Assembly: GCA_018667915.1 (NCBI GenBank)
Contig: JABIRI010000055.1
Coordinates: forward strand, 1-57,063
DNA from: Opitutaceae bacterium
GTDB lineage: Bacteria > Verrucomicrobiota > Verrucomicrobiia > Opitutales > Opitutaceae
Length of the DNA: 57,063 nucleotides
Direction: 5' to 3'
Shown: piece after piece, positions 8,790-17,193 of the stretch
Layout: every line of letters begins with the position of its first letter
How positions within the stretch are numbered: the stretch's first letter is position 1
Made by a program: the position numbers and the translations under genes
The notes under the pieces: model-generated
The model's database searches: none
Seen by the model: only the letters and a program-made list of their open reading frames with translations
What the model was told of the DNA's origin: nothing

Positions 8790-8852
8790 TAAAATTTTAT
8801 CAGGCTGACGGTTTCGTGCCTTTCGTGGGTCGGCCAGCCGGCTGATGGCTGG

Positions 8853-9656
8853 TTACTCCCCCGTCTTCGGAGGTAAATGGTCTTCGCAATAACACACCTC
8901 GGCATCGCCCTCCGTGCGGTATCGAAAATCGAGCTCGTGATTTCCATCACTATCGCGCTCACACACCGAACACTTGTGCATCGGCCCGGAAAGTTCTTGG
9001 CGCAGCTTTTCGCGCTTGGCCTGGGCCTTCACCCGATGACGTCCCGTCTTTAAACGTTGAATAATGTCACTACCGAAAAAGATGAAAAAATTCCCTGTTG
9101 CCGCGAGAATCCCCAGCCGCGCGGTCGCGCCTCCAGTCAAGAATATGTAGCCGTAGTAAACCCACGTGAGCAGCGCCAACCATTTGATCTTAACCGGAAG
9201 GATAAAAAACAGCTGGAGGGTGAAATTTGGGTTAATGAAAGCAAACGCGAGGAACACGGTGCCGCCGAGAAACAAATTGGTCGCCAACGCCATGGGGGAC
9301 AGGAAAGCGATCCCCACCGTCAGCAAGTAACCCACCAGTAGAAACAGGTTATAGCGCACCACCCCCAGATACTGCTCCAACGCGCCGCCGTAGAGGTAGA
9401 ACAAGTAGAGCGCGAACGCGACGAATACCGGACCAAAGCTGCCATCAAACGGGGGCGGAATGGCCACAAACGTGAACAACCGCCACACCTCACCCTCCAT
9501 CACCAATGCGGGCCACAGATGGAGTTGCATCAGGTCGATTTGTCCCAACACGGCCGACAACAGCACGAAGACCTGCGCGATCACGAGATAGAGCGTGATG
9601 TTGGAAATCGCGAGCGGCTCGAGCCGACGCTCAAGTTTGTTAATCCATGAAGACAT
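8853..9656 (-). CDS. Rhomboid-fold membrane protein lacking protease residues, with zinc-ribbon tail
   Basis: The 267 residues start with a short cytoplasmic part followed by five to six membrane segments in rhomboid order, including GEVWRLFTFVAIPP, which corresponds to the W-R loop of rhomboids. At the place of the catalytic GxSG there is FLGGTVFLAFAF, with no serine, and the last helix (GNFFIFFG) has no histidine. It is therefore predicted to be an inactive rhomboid or derlin-like protein. After a basic linker come CSVC and CYCEDHL, a likely zinc knuckle. It may recognise or retain membrane proteins; the partner is unknown. Confidence 0.75.
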   Translation of the reverse strand: MSSWINKLERRLEPLAISNITLYLVIAQVFVLLSAVLGQIDLMQLHLWPALVMEGEVWRLFTFVAIPPPFDGSFGPVFVAFALYLFYLYGGALEQYLGVVRYNLFLLVGYLLTVGIAFLSPMALATNLFLGGTVFLAFAFINPNFTLQLFFILPVKIKWLALLTWVYYGYIFLTGGATARLGILAATGNFFIFFGSDIIQRLKTGRHRVKAQAKREKLRQELSGPMHKCSVCERDSDGNHELDFRYRTEGDAEVCYCEDHLPPKTGE

Positions 9657-9697
9657 GCTGAAGCGAATCTAAGCGGGGCAAATGCTGCGGGGAAACA

Positions 9698-10795
9698 TCA
9701 TTCCTCAGTTTCCTCGATCTCTTCATCGGCGAGGTCGGCCTCTGCCGTGCCATCGGCCGTCCCCACGATCTCGTCGATCGTCGCATCTCGATTGATTTCG
9801 ACCATCGTCCCCGCGCTCAGGGGCGAGAGCTCCGGCACGTCCATCGGCTGGAATTCTGGCACGTTCAAAGTCGCCGCCGGTTCGACGTCCGCATTCTTCA
9901 CGAATTGCGCTTCTGCGTCCGTGGGCTCGGGCTTCGGGGGAGGATTGCGCAAGCGGTCCAGGCGCTCGATCAGATGATCGCGCTGCCCCACCAAAACTTC
10001 ATCCCACATGCCGACCAACATCGATTCAGTCTCATCCAACTTGTCCTGAAAAAGGAGCACGTTGGCTTGATGTAATCGCATCATTTGCTGCTCGACGGGC
10101 GACTCCACGCGGGCTTCCAGCGCCTGCCACGCTGCCAGTGCATCGTCCCACGGCGGCGTCTCCAAATCGTAGTAAGATTCCGCATAGCGGTAGGCATAAG
10201 GCAGACTTTCCGAGTCCAACTTCACCGCCTCGGCCAACGCATCCTGCATCGCCTTGTCGATGGCCTCAGCTGTCCACTCCGCACTCTCCAAAAACACGTC
10301 CCGACCACCCGCGAGCAACTGACCAATTTGGTAATGATAAAGCGGTTCATCCGGCACCAAATCAGCCGCCGCGATAAAATACGGCAACGCCTGCAGCGGC
10401 AGCCCTTCCTCCGCCAAGTATTTGCCGAGCTGGTTTTTCACGATGGGCAAATTCGGATCGATCGAATTGGCCTTGAGCAGCAGCGCTTGGGCCCGCTTGC
10501 GCTCGTCGATCAGCGGATTACCCAACAACATCGAGTAGCCGATCAAACCCTCTACCTCCTCCGGATAGTCACGCAAATAACCTTCCCAATCGAAAACCAA
10601 ATTCTGCAACCGGGGCCGCAATTGTTCGACATCCTCCTGCACCTGAGCCGCCGATGCCCGCACCAACAATTCGCGCTGGAGGGTGATTAAGTCCTCCAAA
10701 CGCTCTTGCATGCGGGTCGTTGAAACCGGCTGCGCCCAAAGCGCGCCCGAAAACAGGCCAAGCAGGAGAAAGGATAAAAAATTACGAACCATCAT
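9698..10795 (-). CDS. Exported TPR-repeat protein with acidic tail
   Basis: Starts at 10795 or 10792 (tandem ATGs). A Sec signal peptide (MMVRNFLSFLLLGLFSGALWA) precedes about 340 residues with several tetratricopeptide helices, for example the stretch with QLGKYLAEEGLPLQALPYFIAAADLVP. The C-terminus is strongly acidic (ADEEIEETEE region). TPR proteins are protein-protein scaffolds; no partner is evident. Its upstream region (10796-10982) is purine-rich on the coding strand and ends at a palindrome copy. Confidence 0.75.
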   Translation of the reverse strand: MMVRNFLSFLLLGLFSGALWAQPVSTTRMQERLEDLITLQRELLVRASAAQVQEDVEQLRPRLQNLVFDWEGYLRDYPEEVEGLIGYSMLLGNPLIDERKRAQALLLKANSIDPNLPIVKNQLGKYLAEEGLPLQALPYFIAAADLVPDEPLYHYQIGQLLAGGRDVFLESAEWTAEAIDKAMQDALAEAVKLDSESLPYAYRYAESYYDLETPPWDDALAAWQALEARVESPVEQQMMRLHQANVLLFQDKLDETESMLVGMWDEVLVGQRDHLIERLDRLRNPPPKPEPTDAEAQFVKNADVEPAATLNVPEFQPMDVPELSPLSAGTMVEINRDATIDEIVGTADGTAEADLADEEIEETEE

Positions 10796-10982
10796 GCGAA
10801 TAGAGCCCGACACCCTGCTCACCCAAAAGTGCCACCGCAACCCCTCTTCCCCCCCTTCTCTTTGTCTTTCTCCCGACTCTTTCTCATACCCATCCTCATA
10901 ATCATACTCACCCTCGAAAACACCCCACCTCCCCCAAATTCCCGCCCTCTCCCAACCCAAAATACTAACATCCCTGAAAAAT

Positions 10983-11011
10983 GAGTTTGTCACCATTATG
11001 GTGACAAACTC
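10983..11011. repeat. Palindrome family, copy 1
   Basis: Perfect 14-base arms (GAGTTTGTCACCAT and its inverse) around a central T at 10997. It lies between the TPR gene and the radical SAM gene. The ATG at 10998-11000 inside it opens the longest frame of the radical SAM gene. The preceding 180 bases are C- and T-rich with few G on this strand. Confidence 0.93.
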
Positions 11012-11087
11012 AAATCGCGCTCCTCTGACACCCCTCCTGACACCCACCGATCTACACCCGGTGATCGGGTGGGAAGTGCACAAAGCC

Positions 11088-12236
11088 ATGGAGCCGCTTT
11101 ACTCCGGATTCACTTGTGGGCAGTATTTTAAGGTGTCGTCTTCGCCCGATCCATCCTCGGACCATCTGCCGCGTCATCAGGCGCGTGGGCGCGGCACGCC
11201 GATCAATCCGCCTAACCGTTTTGAGCAGATCCGCATCGAAGTCGATGAAACTGCTCTCGCCGATCTGGACCCTGAGGACGCGATCCGTCCCGGACCCAAA
11301 ACCCAATTTCTCGACGACGACTCCCAGTCAATCCTCTCGCGCAACGACAGCCCCGACGTGCCTTTCACCTTCGGCGTGAACCCGTATCGCGGTTGTGAGC
11401 ACGGATGCGCCTACTGCTACGCCCGCACGTATCACGAATACCTCGGTTGGAGCAGTGGGCTTGATTTCGAAACCAAGATCATGGTGAAGCGACGCGCACC
11501 CGAGTTATTGCGCGTCGAGCTCTCCAAACCGTCCTGGCAACCCGAACCGATAAACTTCAGTGGCGCGACGGATTGCTACCAACCCGCCGAGCGCCAATAC
11601 CAAATCACTCGACGGTGTTTGGAGGTCGCGTTGGAACTGCGCAACCCGGTGAGAATTGTGACCAAGAATTCCCTGATCACGCGTGATCTCGATTTGTTGG
11701 GGGAGTTTGCGTCGTGGAAAGGAGTGGACGCGATGATCACGCTCACATCCCTCGATACCAAACTCGCCGGTCAACTCGAACCACGGGCCGCTCGACCCCA
11801 GGCACGTTTAGACACGATTCGGAAACTCACGGCCGCCGGAATTCCGGTGGGGATCATGATCTCTCCCATCATCCCAGGCCTCACCGACCACGAAATGCCC
11901 GAGATCATGAAAGCAGCGGCTGCAGCCGGAGCGAAGTCGGCCTCGATGATCGTGTTGCGACTTCCGTTTTCCGTGAAGGACCTGTTTGTCGATTGGTTGG
12001 AAACCCATGCGCCGGGCAAAAAGGCCCGCGTGCTCTCCCGCCTCCGTGACATTCGCGGCGGCGAACTCAACGTGACCGAATGGAAATCCCGGATGCGCGG
12101 CGAAGGGCCGCACGCAGAGAACATCCGGAACCTCTTCGTCGCTGCCCGCCGCCGCGCCGGTCTCGCCCCCGACCTACCCGACCTAAACTGCACCGCCTTC
12201 CGCCGCCCCGGCGGCACCCAGCTGGATCTGCTCTGA
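11088..12236 (+). CDS. PA0069/Rv2578c-family radical SAM protein
   Basis: The protein has the family start RGRGTPINPPNRFE and the radical SAM cluster motif CEHGCAYC (C-x3-C-x2-C), followed by YARTYHEYLG. Later come FSGATDCYQPAERQYQITRR and the C-terminal TQLDLL. Relatives resemble spore photoproduct lyase but their reaction is unknown. A frame is open back to an ATG at 10998 inside the palindrome; the extra 30 residues are not family-like, so 11088 (382 residues) is preferred, without a strong ribosome site for either. Palindrome copies flank it on both sides, and the DNA-protection gene of SRAP type follows. Confidence 0.85.
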   Translation: MEPLYSGFTCGQYFKVSSSPDPSSDHLPRHQARGRGTPINPPNRFEQIRIEVDETALADLDPEDAIRPGPKTQFLDDDSQSILSRNDSPDVPFTFGVNPYRGCEHGCAYCYARTYHEYLGWSSGLDFETKIMVKRRAPELLRVELSKPSWQPEPINFSGATDCYQPAERQYQITRRCLEVALELRNPVRIVTKNSLITRDLDLLGEFASWKGVDAMITLTSLDTKLAGQLEPRAARPQARLDTIRKLTAAGIPVGIMISPIIPGLTDHEMPEIMKAAAAAGAKSASMIVLRLPFSVKDLFVDWLETHAPGKKARVLSRLRDIRGGELNVTEWKSRMRGEGPHAENIRNLFVAARRRAGLAPDLPDLNCTAFRRPGGTQLDLL

Positions 12237-12255
12237 ACCATCAAAGCGGAAACAG

Positions 12256-12278
12256 TTTGTCACCATAATGGTGACAAA
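12256..12278. repeat. Palindrome family, copy 2
   Basis: Perfect 11-base arms TTTGTCACCAT and ATGGTGACAAA around a central A at 12267. It lies 19 bases after the radical SAM stop codon. Relative to copy 1 it has the opposite central base, so the two copies bracket the gene in inverse orientation. Confidence 0.93.
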
Positions 12279-12413
12279 AACGATTTTCACCGCGTCAGTA
12301 ATAACCACTCCCAAGTCACTGATTTCTCGAGGATCTCCCATCAATCTCCCGAAGCCGATTGGGCAAAGTCACCTAATAGGTTACTTTGGGATAAATATCC
12401 GGATTCTGATTTC

Positions 12414-12443
12414 TTGATACTTGGCACCTGATACTTGTTACTT
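12414..12443. repeat. TGATACTT iterations upstream of the SRAP gene
   Basis: TTGATACTT at 12414, CTGATACTT at 12428 and a partial TTACTT at 12438, ending 13 bases before the start codon. The same octamer occurs twice in tandem before the next gene (13169-13184). Confidence 0.6.
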
Positions 12444-12456
12444 CGCTTCTACGCTT

Positions 12457-13152
12457 ATGTGTTCCCGTTTCACCCTCAATCTTGGCGATGCGATTAATCT
12501 GAGCAAGCGGCTCGGGATTCCGATCGATGAGGCGATGGCGGCCGGGCCCGATCGCTACAACATCGCGCCGGCTTCGGACGTGGTCACCTTTAGGAACGGA
12601 GAAGCGACGACCATGCGTTGGGGGCTCATCCCGCATTGGTCCAAACCGGGCCAAAGTCCGAGTGCACCGCTGATCAACGCGCGTAGCGAAACCATCAACG
12701 AGAAACCGTCGTTCCGCACCGCATGGAAGAAGGGACAGCGCTGCGCAATTCCGCTCACCGGATTCTACGAATGGGAGAAGCAGGGTCGCGACCGTTTGCC
12801 TTGGTTATTCCAACGCAACGATGGCCAACCCCTCATGTTCGCCGGGCTCTGGGATTCATGGACCGACAATTCCGACGATACGACGATCGTAAGCTGTTCC
12901 GTCATCACCACGACCCCCAACTCGATGCTTGGACGCATCCATGATCGCATGCCGGTGCTACTCGATGAGACCACGGCCGCCATCTGGCTCGACGCTGATC
13001 TCGCCGACCCCACCAAGCTGATCAAAGCTTTCCCGACCGAACGCCTTACGGAGACTGCCCTCGATACTTACGTAAACTCATCCCGCAGCGAAGGCCCCGC
13101 GTGCCTCACTCCGCGCGGCGAAGCCCCGGGCAGCCAGTTCGATCTATTCTAG
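12457..13152 (+). CDS. SRAP-family abasic-site DNA-protein crosslinking protein (YedK/HMCES-like)
   Basis: The start at 12457 is fixed by function: removal of Met exposes Cys2 in MCSRFTL, the residue of this family that crosslinks to abasic sites in single-stranded DNA. The 231-residue product also has YNIAP, the MRWGLIPHW motif, INARSET, the active-site Glu of FYEWEK and the His of IHDRMPV. An upstream ATG at 12421 in the same frame would bury Cys2 and is rejected. The role is protection of replication forks from abasic sites. The TGATACTT repeats and a palindrome copy lie in its upstream region, suggesting regulated expression. Confidence 0.93.
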   Translation: MCSRFTLNLGDAINLSKRLGIPIDEAMAAGPDRYNIAPASDVVTFRNGEATTMRWGLIPHWSKPGQSPSAPLINARSETINEKPSFRTAWKKGQRCAIPLTGFYEWEKQGRDRLPWLFQRNDGQPLMFAGLWDSWTDNSDDTTIVSCSVITTTPNSMLGRIHDRMPVLLDETTAAIWLDADLADPTKLIKAFPTERLTETALDTYVNSSRSEGPACLTPRGEAPGSQFDLF

Positions 13153-13168
13153 GTTCCGCCCTCCCCCA

Positions 13169-13184
13169 TTGATACTTGATACTT
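13169..13184. repeat. Tandem TGATACTT pair upstream of the OsmC gene
   Basis: Two adjoining copies (TTGATACTTGATACTT) 12 bases before the OsmC start codon, matching the motif upstream of the SRAP gene. Confidence 0.6.
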
Positions 13185-13196
13185 CCGCTAGGCCCT

Positions 13197-13667
13197 ATGT
13201 CACAACACACCGCTCAACTTCACTGGACAATCAACGACGGCGACTTCGCCACCAATCGCTACTCGAGGGCCCATACCTGGACCTTCGACGGTGGGCTCAC
13301 TGTGCCCGCTTCGCCCTCCCCGACCGTCGTGCCCGCGCCTTGGTCAGACCAGTCGGCGGTCGACCCCGAAGAAGCCTTCGTGGCCAGCATATCCAGTTGC
13401 CACCTGCTTTGGTTCCTTCACCTCGCCCGGGTGAAAGGTTACCTGATCGAATCCTACGAAGACGACGCGATCGGCACGTTAGCCAAGAACGATGCAGGCA
13501 AGCCGGCCATCACCAAGGTCGAGCTACGACCTTTGATCAGTTTTACCGGAGAAAAACAGCCTGACGGTGCTGCCCTCGATGCGCTACATCACGCCGCTCA
13601 CGACGCCTGTTTCATCGCCAACTCCGTGCGCAGCGAGATTGTGTGCACCCCGCGCTTCGCCGCCTAG
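13197..13667 (+). CDS. OsmC-family peroxiredoxin-like protein
   Basis: The ATG at 13197 gives 156 residues of the OsmC/Ohr fold: an N-terminal beta part with DPEEAFVASISSCHLLWFLHLA containing the first redox Cys, a central helix, and the second Cys in HDACFIANSV. Such proteins reduce organic hydroperoxides with thiol cofactors. The EAF-SSCH motif suggests the general OsmC branch rather than Ohr. Its stop codon overlaps the stop of the convergent membrane protein gene by 4 bases. Confidence 0.88.
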   Translation: MSQHTAQLHWTINDGDFATNRYSRAHTWTFDGGLTVPASPSPTVVPAPWSDQSAVDPEEAFVASISSCHLLWFLHLARVKGYLIESYEDDAIGTLAKNDAGKPAITKVELRPLISFTGEKQPDGAALDALHHAAHDACFIANSVRSEIVCTPRFAA

Positions 13668-14647
13668 ATCGTAAACCAGCTCACCATATTCGGAGCAATA
13701 AACAGCAGCAGGAATACGGTGCCTGCAGCAACCCAAACACGACCGCCTCGCGCCGCGAAGTGGAATGCGATCACGGTCATCCAAGAGATTGCAATCAAAG
13801 GGACCAGTGCGCCGACGCCCGGCGTATTTTGCAGGATGTTGCCCACGATCAAAATCGATACGGCCGCCCACAAGGCGTAGCGACGGTGGTCCGCATCCAA
13901 CCAACGACCGACGACCAAAGGCGTCACAATATTCAACACGATACTGACACCGTGACTCGGTATCACGCCTCCACCATTAAAAATCGCAAAGGCACTGCCC
14001 ATGACCGCCAACATCACAACCCAGTTGATCAATAACCCGCGCCCGCGATAGCCGTCTTCCATGTCCATCGACGGTTCCAACGGCGTCAAAAACGGCACCA
14101 CCACCGAAGTCGCCGCCAGCAGCATCGCGATCACGATCGCAGCACCTTTGACCGGATCGCCAAACCAACCCGCCATGATAAAGGCGAGTTCAGCCAGGAG
14201 CGAGGAAAGGGCGAGACCACCGCCTACTACTATACCTAAACGGCGGGTGCCTACCGAGGCGCGCATGCCGGTCGCCAAGGTCGTCGCAACCCAGCCCGCC
14301 GCCGCACCCATCGCGAACGCAGCGGCCAATAGCCCGCTCCAACTTGTCGCCACCACCGCCAGAACCACGGCCAGACTGCAGGCCCTAAAACTCCAACCCA
14401 AATTTGTCTGCCACACCTCAAGGCGAAAACGCATCGCAGCGCCCAATGCTCCCAGCCCCCCCCCCAACACCACCAAGGTGGATAGACCCCGATAACGCCA
14501 AAGCTCATCCGACTCGGCAATCGCCACCCCGAGTTGGTTAAGCACGGGCCCGCCAAACGTGCGTAGAAACGTGAATGCGACCGCCACTGCGAGCACCCCA
14601 GCGACCAAGGCCACACGGGGAGTTTGGAACTCGGTTTCGTCGGTCAC
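13664..14647 (-). CDS. Multi-pass membrane protein of unknown function
   Basis: The 327 residues contain roughly nine to ten hydrophobic helices with short loops, the only longer loop (PLEPSMDMEDGYRGRG) lying in the middle. Composition and spacing resemble transporters, but no signature of a known family is visible. The middle loop with flanking helices vaguely recalls half of an MFS protein. It converges with the OsmC gene and diverges from holA with a 144-base shared promoter region. Confidence 0.6.
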   Translation of the reverse strand: MTDETEFQTPRVALVAGVLAVAVAFTFLRTFGGPVLNQLGVAIAESDELWRYRGLSTLVVLGGGLGALGAAMRFRLEVWQTNLGWSFRACSLAVVLAVVATSWSGLLAAAFAMGAAAGWVATTLATGMRASVGTRRLGIVVGGGLALSSLLAELAFIMAGWFGDPVKGAAIVIAMLLAATSVVVPFLTPLEPSMDMEDGYRGRGLLINWVVMLAVMGSAFAIFNGGGVIPSHGVSIVLNIVTPLVVGRWLDADHRRYALWAAVSILIVGNILQNTPGVGALVPLIAISWMTVIAFHFAARGGRVWVAAGTVFLLLFIAPNMVSWFTI

Positions 14648-14791
14648 AGCATACCTCCCAGGAAAGGCTTCAGCGAGGGTTGGCGAGGAATCAGCATACT
14701 CTGTGTGTTTCGATACGCTCCGCGCTTGGCAATCGCCATCATTTTGGCTCGATCTGTTTTTCGCGCTTCACCCCTAATCGATCCCCCGACA

Positions 14792-15895
14792 ATGTCATCC
14801 TACATGTCCGACGCCAAACCCTTTACGTTCATCTGCGGACCCGACGACTTTCTTGTCGGACGGCTCGGTCGTGAGCGCTATGATGAGTTGGCCAAGGAAA
14901 TCGACGACGAGTTTTCCCGCGAAACAATCGGTGGATTCTCCAACAATGTCGGCGAAGTCGAAACTGCAATGAACCGCTTTCGCGAGGCGTTGCAGACCAT
15001 CTCCATGTTTGGCGGCCGCCGACTGGTCTGGTTCAAGGACGTCAATTTTCTGGCCGACTCCGTCACGGGGCGCTCCGAGAGCACACTGAAACAGGTAGAG
15101 GAGTTTCAGCGCCTGCTGCAAGCCAACGACCCCGCCAACGTGGCCGTGCTGGTGACCGCTTCCCCCATCGATCGGCGACGCAGTTTTCCGAAGTGGGCCG
15201 AGAAAAACGGTGATTTCGAACTCATCGGCGGCGACGGCGATGCCTCGGCTCTGGCAGGGGTATTGACGGCCGAAGCGAAAAAACTCGAAACCGCGATCGA
15301 CCCCGGTGCCGTGCAACTTCTCCTCACCCGCATCGGCGCCAACACCCGTTTGCTGATTGAGGAGGTGCGCAAACTTTCGTCCTACGTTGACGAAGGCCAA
15401 CCCATCACCGAAGCCGCTGTCATGGAGCTCACGCCGAATGTCGCGGAGGGCGATTTCTTCGAAGCCGCCGAAGCGTTTTTCAGTGGTGACATCAAATGGA
15501 CCCTCACCGCGCTTCACCGCCACTTCTTCACCGGCGGCGACGCCCGCCCCATCATCAGCGCGTTGCAGAATCGCAACCGCATCCTGCTGCAGGTTCGCGC
15601 TTTGATCGACGCCGGCGATGCCCGTTTGGGGAGTCGCGGACTGGACGGGCTCAAGGCGGCCGCCGCCAAACATGCCGACAAATTTGTCGGGGCCACCGAC
15701 AAGAGTGCCTACAATCTTTTCACGCAAAACGCGTGGTATGTAGGCAAACTTGCCGGCGGCGGGAAACTTCCGACCACGCGCCGTCTGATCGACAACCAAC
15801 AGGAGTTGATCAAAGCCTTTGCCGAGATCATCAAGCGTCCACACGAACAAGAAGATGTGCTGCGCGAAATGGCCGTGCGTTGTTTGGCAGCGTGA
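14792..15895 (+). CDS. holA: DNA polymerase III delta subunit
   Basis: From 14792 (alternative ATG at 14804) the product is 367 residues with the delta-subunit layout: FTFICGPDDFLVGR at the start, the ISMFGGRRLVWFKDVNF motif in the first AAA-like domain, ANVAVLVTASPIDRR, NTRLLIEEVRKLSSYV in the small helical domain, and a C-terminal collar domain with ISALQNRNRILLQVRALI. Delta opens the sliding clamp in the loader complex. The open frame extends to 14624, but those residues are not family-like. Confidence 0.9.
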   Translation: MSSYMSDAKPFTFICGPDDFLVGRLGRERYDELAKEIDDEFSRETIGGFSNNVGEVETAMNRFREALQTISMFGGRRLVWFKDVNFLADSVTGRSESTLKQVEEFQRLLQANDPANVAVLVTASPIDRRRSFPKWAEKNGDFELIGGDGDASALAGVLTAEAKKLETAIDPGAVQLLLTRIGANTRLLIEEVRKLSSYVDEGQPITEAAVMELTPNVAEGDFFEAAEAFFSGDIKWTLTALHRHFFTGGDARPIISALQNRNRILLQVRALIDAGDARLGSRGLDGLKAAAAKHADKFVGATDKSAYNLFTQNAWYVGKLAGGGKLPTTRRLIDNQQELIKAFAEIIKRPHEQEDVLREMAVRCLAA

Positions 15896-15924
15896 TTTTC
15901 GACTCTGCCTATAATTCTTCTACT

Positions 15925-17187
15925 ATGCCACGCCCATTTCTAATCACGTTCGCCTTCTTTCTGCTCGGACTGAGCGTATCACAGGCGGCCAATTCCGGCC
16001 TGAAAGTCGGCGTGGCTCGCACCGACATCACCCCGCTCTCCGGAACCGAAACCATGATCGGCATGGGCGGTCGTGTAGCGGAGGAATATGCCATCAACGA
16101 TCCGCTAATGGCCAAGGTTGTTATTCTGGAATCATCAGACGAACAGGTGGCGTTGGTGGCGCTCGATCTGATTTGGGCCGAGACCAAATTCATGGCCGCC
16201 ATTCGCGACGGGATTCGAGACGAGACAGGGGTTGAGAACGTGATCTGTGCACTGACGCATTCACATGGATCCGGGCGCCCCACCGAAGATTTTTACGATC
16301 GAACATTGCCGCTCATCATCGCCGCGGCCAAGCAAGCGCACCAAAATCTCGAGCCGGTCAACGGTGCCTACGGCCGACGCGAACTACAGGAAGGCTACAA
16401 CCGGCGCGCGGTGCAGTCCGACGGAACCGTGAAGATGCTCTGGAACAACCGTGACCGTCTCCCCACATCCCCCACCGACGATGAGGTGGGCGTGCTCACT
16501 TTCACCTCCACCGCGGATGACCGCGTGATTGCCACCCTAGTCAACTACAGTGTGCATCCGGTCATTAGCATGAACTTCGATCAGCTGATCGTCTCGGCCG
16601 ACTACCCCGGCGTGATGGCGCGAAAGGTCGAGGCCGCGCTGGGAGGCATCTGCGTTTTCTTTCTCGGCGCCGCCGGAGACGTTAATCCATTCGACGCGGA
16701 CATGTTCCGCTACGCCACCGCGCCGGAGGCGTTTGCCCAGGTTGAGTTAATCGGACACGTCCTCGCCCAAAAGGTTGTCGAGGCCAGTCGCAGCACACAG
16801 TTCTCCATCGGAAAAGCTGCTTTGAGTTTTGAGAAAAATGTCATAAACCTCGCGGACCGATCGGCCGGTCCTGGGGCAACTCCTACCCGTCAAGTGGAAG
16901 TGAATACCCTCGTCATTGGATCCAATTTTGCCCTCGCCACCATTCCCGGCGAACCGTTCGTGGAACTGGGTTTGGAATTGAAATCACACAGCCCGTTGGC
17001 AGCCACTTGGGTCGTCGCAAACGCCAACGACTACGTGGGCTATCTCCCTACGATAAAAGCGACCACCGAAGGGGGTTACGGCGCGACTAGCGGAACCCAG
17101 TTGGAAGTCGGCGCCGGCGAAAAACTCATTCACGCCGCCGTCGTGAGCCTGCACCATCAAGCAGGCTTCGTGAAGCCGCTTGAGTAG
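15925..17187 (+). CDS. Exported neutral/alkaline ceramidase-like hydrolase
   Basis: Start at 15925, with a signal peptide MPRPFLITFAFFLLGLSVSQA; the frame continues upstream inside holA in another reading phase, which is not used. The 420-residue protein matches the N-terminal ceramidase domain: VGVARTDITPLSG, then ALTHSHGSGRP (the metal and active-site HSH region), VNYSVHPV and FLGAAGDVNP. The family hydrolyses N-acyl amide bonds of sphingolipids, but many bacterial relatives have unknown substrates. It lies 29 bases after holA and may share its transcript. Confidence 0.8.
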   Translation: MPRPFLITFAFFLLGLSVSQAANSGLKVGVARTDITPLSGTETMIGMGGRVAEEYAINDPLMAKVVILESSDEQVALVALDLIWAETKFMAAIRDGIRDETGVENVICALTHSHGSGRPTEDFYDRTLPLIIAAAKQAHQNLEPVNGAYGRRELQEGYNRRAVQSDGTVKMLWNNRDRLPTSPTDDEVGVLTFTSTADDRVIATLVNYSVHPVISMNFDQLIVSADYPGVMARKVEAALGGICVFFLGAAGDVNPFDADMFRYATAPEAFAQVELIGHVLAQKVVEASRSTQFSIGKAALSFEKNVINLADRSAGPGATPTRQVEVNTLVIGSNFALATIPGEPFVELGLELKSHSPLAATWVVANANDYVGYLPTIKATTEGGYGATSGTQLEVGAGEKLIHAAVVSLHHQAGFVKPLE

Positions 17188-17193
17188 CAAATC

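Noticed and set aside
10998-11087. Translation of the radical SAM gene from the ATG inside palindrome copy 1
   Set aside because: The 30 added residues are unlike the family and no ribosome site precedes the ATG; kept as an alternative start only.
12407-13184. CRISPR-like array suspected from TGATACTT repeats
   Set aside because: Units are too short, spacers are missing and no cas gene is present.
15496-15924. Long in-frame extension of the ceramidase-like gene into holA
   Set aside because: It is the shadow of holA in another phase; the signal peptide at 15925 marks the real start.
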